Shown here one piece after another: positions 56,956-64,000 of a DNA stretch of 64,000 nucleotides. Position 1 is the first letter of the stretch, and each line of letters begins with the position of its first letter. The stretch covers positions 10,774,377 through 10,838,376 of the forward strand of contig NC_092810.1 in NCBI RefSeq assembly GCF_040954645.1, in the 5' to 3' direction. Made by a program: the position numbers and the translations under genes. Below the pieces are notes generated by a model. It made no database searches and was not told the origin of the DNA. It was given only the letters and a program-made list of their open reading frames with translations. Source of the stretch: Diabrotica undecimpunctata (Eukaryota; Arthropoda; Insecta; Coleoptera; Chrysomelidae).

Positions 56956-58385
56956 CTAAGTGGAGCATAGAGCTTCAGTGAAAACGCGCCATCGGGTTCT
57001 ATTTTGCGCTAAGGCCTTCACCTCATTCCAAGACTTTCCTTGGCCTCTTATCTCGTCCATGATGGATCTTCTCCAAGTTTGTACTGGGCGACCTCTTTTT
57101 CTTTTCCCTTGGGGATTCCACTCTAGGGCAGTCTTTGCGATACTGCAACTATTTTTTCGGAGTGTGTGACCGATCCAACCCCACTTTTTGGACTTAATTT
57201 CATTTTGTACCCTCTTTTGTTCGGTCAGGTGTAGCAGATCGTCGTTTCTGATGGTGTTAGGCCAGAATATACGAACAATTCTTCGTAGACATTTGTTAAG
57301 AAAGACCTGCAGTTTGTCTGTGAGGGTGTTTGTCACTTTCCAGGTTTCACATCCGTAGAGTAGAACAGACATGACATTTGATCGGAATATTCGGATCTTT
57401 GTCCTTGTAGTATACTCGCCAGATCTCCAAACAGGGTTGAGCGTGCTGAAAGCTTGTTGGGCTTTTCGTATCCTCATACGAATATCGTCTTCTGTACCTC
57501 CGTTTTCTGTTATGACACTTCCAAGATACGTAAAGTTTTCCACATTTTCAATCTGCATATTGTCTATAGTAAATAGCGTGTTGTTCCTTGCATTTATTCT
57601 CATGGACTTGGTTTTACTAATATTGATTTTCAAACCTATTTTATTGGCTTCAGTGGAAAGTGTTTCCAATTGGTAAGCCAGATCTTGGAACCTTTGACCT
57701 AATAGACAGATATCGTCCGCGTATTCTAGATCGCTTAGGCGTGTGGTTAACGTCCATTGTGTCCCTCTTGTGTCAGAGTCTAGTTTGGAGAGAACATAGT
57801 CTATAGCTATGTTAAAAAGAAACGGAGAAAGCACGCATCCCTGTCTAACTCCAGTAAGTACGTTGAATTCGTCACTGTTGATCCCATTGTGTGTCACGCT
57901 GCATTTCGCATCAGTATATAGTGACTTAATAATAGAAATTATTTTTTGCGGGATGTTTCTTAGCTCTAAAATTTTCCATACAGCAGCGTGAGACAAGCTA
58001 TCAAAGGCACGTTCAAAATCAACAAGAACCATGTATAGGGGTGTGTTCCATTCAACCGATTGTTCCATTATTACCCTCACAGTATTAATGTGGTCTATGC
58101 AGGAGGATTCTGGTCTAAAGCCTGCTTGATTAGCTCGAAACTCAACCTTGTTTGTTATTCTTTTCAGTATGATGGTCGCGAAAATTTTATTTATGACAGT
58201 AAGCAAGGTTATTCCTCTCCAATTTTTGCACAGTGTGAGGTTGCCTTTTTTTGGAAGCTTGATAATGTTACCTTTTTTCCAGCCCGCTGGAATGTGGTTT
58301 GTTTCCCACACCTCTCGGATTATGAGGAGCAAAAGTTCAGCAGTTAGATGCGGATCAGTTTTAAGTATTTCATCGGGTATTTTTA
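56956..58385 (-). pseudogene. 5'-truncated LINE with a long uninterrupted RT ORF
   Basis: About 475 codons open on the minus strand, beginning in KIPDEILKTDPHLTAELLLL, so the start is not a real initiation site. RT motifs are complete: KKGNIIKLPKKGNLTLCKNW-RGITLL, NQAGFRPESSCIDHI, MVLVDFERAFDSLSH (motif A), TGVRQGCVLSPFLFNIAID (motif B), DLEYADDICLLGQRF (motif C), NISKTKSMRIN and VENFTYLGSVITENGG. The C terminus has GWIGHTLRK, RKRGRPVQTWRRS and FTEALCST-stop. The lineage resembles RTE/craft-type insect LINEs. Endonuclease is missing, so it is dead, but the clean frame suggests recent insertion. Confidence 0.9.
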
Positions 58386-59562
58386 TCTTTTATTTCATCA
58401 TATCGTTTATTTTTAGGTATTTCATCACCTTAATAATAACAATTTACGAAACCAAAAAGAAAATTTAGAAAAATAAGAACGAGTTCCATAAATAAATACC
58501 GCAATTAGTTCCATATTTACAATTGTGTCAATGTATGCAACTCACATTAGATTATTAACCGATTTTGATATTGAAAATATTTTTTTAGATAGCTTCTTTC
58601 TCTATCTTGTGTTGCGATAAAGAAAGAAAGATAAGTTATAAAAAATAAAATAAAAACAGGTTATCTTAAATAAAGAAAAACACCTTTGAAAAATGTCTTA
58701 AGTATACCATCAATATTGCAAAATAGTAGTTCTTATTAAATTGCATAAATTCCCTTCCAAACCGTCGAACCGACAACATGGTATAAAATTCGAATCAAGG
58801 CGCGGCACCCCATTCAACATTTCAATCCGTTTGTAAAATTTATAGTAAAATGGTGACAATAGAAGATAATACTGCATTCAGTTGTCTGGATATTGTTATG
58901 GTCGATAGCCGATTTACAACCATAGATTTACTTTATTTACCCGTTTGTTCGAAATGGCTATTTCGCCTATGCTGGCTTGACATGTCGGTAAACGTGATCG
59001 TCATCAATGTTACAGAGTGACCAAACCAAAGTACAATTTTTAGTCATCACCTAAATAATGATATCAAATGATATAAAATGTATGAGCCGGGATGATAAAA
59101 CATTTTTTCTTCTTAGAACCTTTTATCATGATATTTACGAAACTGACTCACTTGTTAGAAAAAAAACCCATTCGCTTTCTTATGAATAAATAATTATTTC
59201 TAAAAATAAATGTTTATTTTAACGATTTTCTTGTATATTTGGAAGAAACTGATAATACAAAGCGTAACACATATTTAGATACAATAAATATTACCTGAAA
59301 GGAGACTTTGACAAAAATAAAATACCGGCTTTGATATATTTACACACAAAAACAATTAATTAGGATATGTCATCCGCTAAAGGAAGGCGATAAGCAAAGT
59401 GAATTAGTTGTTCTTATTTGCCCAGTATTCACACATACGTTCTTGCTTCTGACCATTTTGATCTGTATCGTTTCTGCTTAGTTTGCTCTGGCATTATGTC
59501 CCATTTATCTACTTTCTCCTTGAATGTGTTTTTGTCTGTGGATGTCTGGTTCGTTTATAACG
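58386..59562. other. No recognised gene
   Basis: AT-rich spacer. Nothing recognised. Confidence 0.4.
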
Positions 59563-59564
59563 TA

Positions 59565-60870
59565 TGGTCCTAAAGTTTTGGGAAAAATTTCAAAAGAATA
59601 TAACTCTGACCACAATAATCTTATATTTTTTATCTTATATATATATTTTTATTAAATTATTCAACAATTTGACTTAACTATCCTTATTATAATTCAAAAT
59701 TCAAATGACAGACGAGGGACCATTATTTTCGAGTTGCCTAATAATTCCCCTGACACATTGCATCATCCTTTGAACGACCTCGGCGTTAATTTCTCTAGTT
59801 TTTGTATATATGCGGCGTCTTAACTGTTCCTGATTTTGTGCTTCCCATCCGTTATTATAGACTTTCCGACTTAATATTGCCCAGAACTCTTCAATTTGAC
59901 GAGGTTGGTAGGTTGGGGGGATTGTCTGCTTTCGGTACAAAGGTAATGTTGTTAGTTTCGTACCAGTCCCTTGTGATCCTCGCGTAATGACATGAAGCAA
60001 GATCTAGCCAAAAGACTATTTGATCATTTGCATGATGTGTGTTCACAAACTAAAGCAATTTAGAGAGACATCTTTGAATATAAATATTTGCGTTTAAGGC
60101 TTCGCCTCGAACAACACCAATGTAGGGCTGTGAGATAAAGCCAGCCTCAGAAATTGCACACCATACCAAAATTTTGTCCTCAAATTTTTTCTTACTTTTG
60201 AATTTTATTTCATCAGGTACATTTTGGTAATCGTTCGTGTAAAACCCATTGTTACTCTTCATCTCAGAGTTGGACAAAGTAAAATATTTTTCATCGTCCA
60301 TCACGATCAACTTGTTGACGAAATTTACTCGCCTTAACGCGCGGCAACATCTCGGAATTCTCTCTAATTGATCCTCTGTGTATTTTGGAGCTTTCTTTCT
60401 TTTCCGGTAGATAATATTGTTACTCGATAGGGTCCTGTATACTGTAGTATTTCCAACATGAAATCTTCTGGCCAGTTTTCGCTGTGAGACCCCAATTTTG
60501 TTCTTAGCTGCTTCAATCAGTCTTGCCCCTCTTATATGGTTCAAAATCCGCGGTCGGCCACTTTTACGCAAGTTAACACATGGTATCCCTTCTTCACATT
60601 CTCTGATTGTGCGATAAATTGACGATTTGCTTATGTTTTGATCTCGATAAATATTAACAATATCTCGTTTCGACATTCGCCCAACCATATTATAAACACC
60701 TCGACGAATATCAATTTTATAAGACATTTTGCAGAGCACAAACCAAAATATTCTGCTTTGTTTATTAAATGTCAATAACTGATGACATTTCAATTCCATG
60801 GCCTTCTTTGTTAAATGCATTTTGCTTCTCAATCAGACCAGGTGAAATTTTTCCCAAAACTTTAGGACCA
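59565..60870 (-). mobile_element. Nearly intact 1.3-kb Tc1/mariner-superfamily element
   Basis: 1306 bp between TA dinucleotides (59563-59564, 60871-60872). Inverted repeats are perfect over 28 bp, starting TGGTCCTAAAGTTTTGGGAA. One transposase gene fills the interior. Outside the TA the flanks are ATAACG on the left and CGTTAT on the right, so the reconstructed empty site is a palindrome, or the repeats extend further outward. Confidence 0.92.
59701..60727 (-). pseudogene. Tc1/mariner-superfamily transposase with one nonsense codon and one frameshift
   Basis: ATG at 60727 (MSYKIDIRRGVYNMVGRMSK); the open frame upstream of it is outside the gene. A tandem helix-turn-helix region follows (SKSSIYRTIRECEEG, SGRPRILNHIRG, GVSQRKLARRFHVGNTTVYR). 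The catalytic core has LIVMDDEKYFTLS (D1), KILVWCAISEAGFISQPYIG and FWLDLASCHYA (D2) after an in-frame TAG at 60050 where Q is likely. A small frameshift near 59905 separates NPPNLP from IEEFWAILSRKVYNNGWEAQ (E). D2-E spacing would be about 37 residues if two bases were lost. C terminus QLENNGPSSVI. About 340 codons in all, a normal length. Only two lesions, so this is the youngest DNA transposon here. Confidence 0.9.
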
Positions 60871-60944
60871 TACGTTATTTGCGCTTTTGAGATTTTTCCG
60901 AAATTCAATTAACCATGCTGTTCATTGGTTGAGTCTAGTTATGC

Positions 60945-61265
60945 ACTCCAGTATTTTTTTTGTTAGCCTATTTCCTATTAGTCGTTTTAGATGTCCAAAA
61001 AATTTGATACGTCTTGTCCTGATGTCATGTTTTGTTCGAAAGTAGTCTATATCCATCTTCTGTTTGTCTACCACCGATGGTTTTTCTGAAAATTTTCTTT
61101 CTCCTTTTTTTACGCCGCCCAGTTCATATTTTTTGTTGAGGGTTAGTGTCTCGCTTGCATATAAAAAGGAGGGTTTGATAACGGTGTTGTAGTTATGTAT
61201 TACTGGTGTCAGTTCTTGATATAATATGTTTTGTGTCTTCCCTAGTGCTTTTTTTCGTCTTTTTC
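60945..61265 (-). pseudogene. Non-LTR RT C-terminal fragment
   Basis: Minus strand: ALGKTQNILYQELTPVIHNY, NTVIKPSFLYASETLTLNKK, then ERKFSE, YFRTKHDIRTRRIKFFGHLK-RLIGNRLTKK. This is the thumb and tail of a LINE RT (VIKPxxLYASETLxLN...IRxRRIxFFGHLxRM). Reading is nearly continuous on one frame. It lies 75 bp beyond the 1.3-kb DNA element. Confidence 0.7.
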
Positions 61266-61438
61266 AGTCGGTAATTTTGCGAGGTTCTTAACCTTTTATT
61301 TGGCAAAGTATCCATTTGGATACAAACACTTTATACTACACTTATTTAAAAACACAGAGTAACTAGCAACTGAAAATCAGTAGTAATGTTATTTTTATTC
61401 CTAAACAATAATAAACAAAAATGAATGGCTATACAACA

Positions 61439-63085
61439 AAGTAAGGCAGCATTAAACAAATACCAAATACTAATCAACTTAAAAAAAACTGAGAAGCAAA
61501 TCTAAGTATGTAATTAAACAAAGCAAACAAGAGTTTTGGAAATAACACGTCATCCATAAATACTTACTCAAAATTAAACAAATGACAGGAAAGAAAAACT
61601 CAAAAATTTTTACCATACTGAAAACAGCAGTCACTCTTATGAAAATTTTAATAAGAAGGCAACAAATAGACTTACTTCAAATTGGCAGCTCCACATGTCT
61701 ACTAATCTAAACTCCAGTTTATCTGATAGCAGAAAATCCGATCAAATTTCTCTAAATATGATTTTTACATTACCAAGAATTATCACACACAATGTACTGT
61801 TGCAAAAACTCAGCTACAGGTCCAGATAACATTCACTTTATCTATATTAAAAATCTTTTTAGGCCTAGTCTAGTTGAAATTTACAATTAAATATGGACCA
61901 AAAAATCATTTCCAGATTTGTGGCAAGAATCCATAATCCAAAATTCATGTTAAAAAACAAGGCAAACCTTCAACTAATCCAAATTCCTACAGACCAATTT
62001 CTCTCACATGTACAACATGCAAAGTTATGGAGAAAATGATCAATAAAAGACCCCTGTGGTACACAGAAAAATATAAAATAATAAATTTGGCACAATCAGG
62101 TTTTAGATCACATCGAAGTACAGCAGACAATCTAACAGTCCCCCAAACATCAATCATTAAAGCCTTCCAGTGCAAACAAGACATAAAAGCTGTTTCGTTT
62201 GACATCGAAAAAGCATTTGATACATTGTATAGGCCTCTTACTATAGTTAACTCGAGGAGTACAGTATATTTGGAAATATATCTTCATTTATTAATCAATT
62301 TCTAACAAATAGAACCTTTAACCTAAAATAAAATAGCAAAATCTCTAGGACTTTCAAACAAACTAATGGTGTTCTCCAAGGGTCGGTATTAAGTCCTACA
62401 CTCTTTATACTTGTTTTAAATGATATATGTACACAAATTGAGCTTACAGTCAAGTTTGCACTCTCTATGCAGATGATTTAATAATTTTCTGCCAAGTCAA
62501 AGACACTGTTGCCACTTGCAAACTGCTTCAGAATGCTACTGACCAATTGCTTGAATGGACTTCAGTAAGTGAATTTAACTTTTCTGTTGAAAAGACAAAA
62601 AGCATTAAGTTTTCTCGCAGGACAGCCAGTACTGTAAATCCTAAAATTACCATAAATGCTACTTGTCTACCTACAGTAAAGAGTATACAGATTTTAGGAC
62701 TCACATTCGACAGTAAACTTACATGGAAATGCCATTTAAAAGATCTCAAAACTAAGTTTTTATATGTCAGCTAGCCCATCAGATTTAAAACTTCTTAATT
62801 CTGTACACAAAACTGCACTTCGAATCTGCCTTGGAGCCTTCAGGTCAAGCACCGCAGAGATTTTATACAGAGAAGCTAATAAACTTCCCCTCTGGCTACG
62901 TCACTGGCTACTCTTTTTAAAACATTCGTCTTGAATCTCAGCTAATACCGAAAATCCAGTCTATAAATTACTACGTAATGGCCTTTTAAACACTCCTTCT
63001 CCTATTAAACTTCAATCTATGCTACAGTATCTCTCACCACATCTGAATAATATCGATCTTCCGGAATTCTTGAAACCTATCTAAC
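61439..63085 (+). pseudogene. Jockey-like element, RT region, frameshifted
   Basis: Blocks in order: AALNKYQILINLKKTEKQI, KQTKQ-EFWK, SATGPDNIHFIYIKNLFRPS, FPDLWQESI, SYRPISLTCTTCKVMEKMI, AQSGFRSHRSTADNL, IKAVSFDIEKAFDTLYR (motif A), TNGVLQGSVLSPTLFILVLN (motif B), LYADDLIIFCQVKDTVATCK (intact YADD near 62460), FNFSVEKTKSIKFSRR, IQILGLTFDSKLTWKCHLKD, then SDLKLLNSVHKTALRICLGA-FRSSTAEILYREANKLPLWL. At least five frame changes. Endonuclease and ORF1 are missing. Confidence 0.88.
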
Positions 63086-63104
63086 AAAACTGTTAAAAAT
63101 ATGA

Positions 63105-63190
63105 ATAAACATAGAGAAAGTTCCACAAGAATGGAGAACATCAAATATGACAAGCATTTATAAAAAAGTCAATAAAACATGTTAGAACTA
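63105..63190 (+). pseudogene. Small LINE RT scrap
   Basis: KVPQEWRTSNMTSIYKKVNK-TC resembles the MPxxWxxxxxxPIYKKGDKxxCxNYRGI segment of LINE RTs. Only 28 residues; no continuation recognised. Confidence 0.4.
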
Positions 63191-64000
63191 ATTCATTCAA
63201 AGAGACTAATTAAGCAGTTAAAAAAAGCAGTGGTATGAAGATTCCAATAGAAAAAAATACCACAGAAGTGATACAAAATATTCCATTTAAGCAATCCAAT
63301 CAATAAGCTTGTGCTATTATGAATGATGTTCTCTTGTCAGTCATATATTTAATGTTCTTGACATTCAAACCTAAACCATTAGTTTTTCATCAATAATTGA
63401 GTAAACCACTGGTAAGTTTCATATCAGCTATTATTTCCCAAATTTTATTTTTATACGATAAATCCATGCAATGTGATAAGATCGCTTATAGGATTATAAA
63501 TATTGATAACAAATGGTACACAGGAAAAAACTGATTTTAGTACTTATAGAATGCATTACATTAAACTAATAAATTACAAAATATGGTTTATTAATCAATA
63601 AATTTAGGTATTTAAGGAACTATTAAAACATTTTATGTATTGCTGATATGATAGGAATAAGTGCTAATTCACAATGCACTGAAATCAGGAAGCTTGTGAA
63701 AGTGATACATTGTTTCTTCAAATAACCTGTCAAAAAGATTCAAAATGATGCTTACAACATAAGAATAGTCTTTATTGTTATTACGATGTTGTAATCATCT
63801 AGTCATCCAATTACTGTAACAACTAATGCGAACTGGGAAACACAAATTTTCTTCATTCATTCTTGGTTTTGGAAAATAGTTTTTTTGTTTTTAAGGACCA
63901 TATAACAATTTGTTGCTGTCTTATGTAATGGCTTACTGGGTTCCTACTTAATGAAAGACCAGCGTAGAAGATGCATTATCCAAAGTCAGACATGATAAGT
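63191..64000. other. No recognised gene
   Basis: AT-rich, nothing recognised up to the window end. Confidence 0.4.

Noticed and set aside
57371..58468. Several plus-strand frames
   Set aside because: All overlap the minus-strand RT ORF in antisense.
54408..64000. Search for muscle first exons of tropomyosin (MDAIKKKMQ-type)
   Set aside because: No such sequence on the minus strand in this interval; they may lie beyond the window.
1..64000. CRISPR arrays, tRNA or rRNA genes, bacterial-type operons
   Set aside because: None seen. Repeats are dispersed or inverted rather than regularly spaced, and the only host gene is a split eukaryotic one.

Overview
This is eukaryotic, AT-rich nuclear DNA with split genes, spliceosomal introns and dense transposon debris. 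It most likely comes from a large-genome insect. The fly-like tropomyosin exons and the mix of mariner, Tc1, Harbinger, jockey and Penelope relics fit a beetle, but order and species are inference.

The only host gene I can support is a tropomyosin, orthologous to Drosophila Tm1 as far as the exons show. It runs on the minus strand and occupies about 54 kb. Read 5' to 3' on that strand, the exons are: the short-isoform first coding exon (54407-54264), a common exon (40454-40321), two alternative 118-bp exons (34135-34018 and 26327-26210), two alternative 71-bp exons (13120-13050 and 10488-10418) and a common 76-bp exon (6857-6782). Reading phases chain perfectly: 144+134+118+71+76 = 543 nt = 181 codons. 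The exon sizes equal those of vertebrate TPM exons 3-6. About 70 C-terminal residues must lie left of base 1, and the long-isoform 5' exons, if present, right of base 64000. The two cytoskeletal-type alternatives lie outside the two muscle-type ones (order 4cyt-4mus-5mus-5cyt), so cytoskeletal splicing must jump both muscle exons.

Everything else recognisable is mobile DNA, mostly inside Tm1 introns. DNA transposons: a 5' transposase-like pseudogene (69-1885); two copies of a long-TIR Tc1-like element (2571-4543, 26543-~28582); a deleted mariner (13365-14283) and two mariner relics (11960, 17545); a Harbinger-like element (19341-20090); a DDE element with 150-bp-class TIRs (20875-22617); a long-TIR IS630/Tc1-superfamily element (23224-25375); a hAT relic (42830-43330); and a nearly intact 1.3-kb element (59565-60870). 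Retroelements: about 18 5'-truncated non-LTR fragments of several lineages, one Penelope-like C terminus with a GIY-YIG domain (39700-40200) and a possible BEL/Pao scrap. There are at least five MITE or foldback elements and a 173-bp palindrome.

Two nested insertions can be dated relative to their hosts: a LINE (47370-48951) with a 9-bp target duplication inside an older antisense jockey, and the Harbinger-like element inside an older LINE. Every transposase or RT gene seen is broken or 5'-truncated. The best preserved are the RT ORF at 56956-58385 and the transposase at 59701-60727. I see no tRNA, rRNA, CRISPR array or bacterial-type operon, and no novel host system beyond the unusual exon layout of Tm1.
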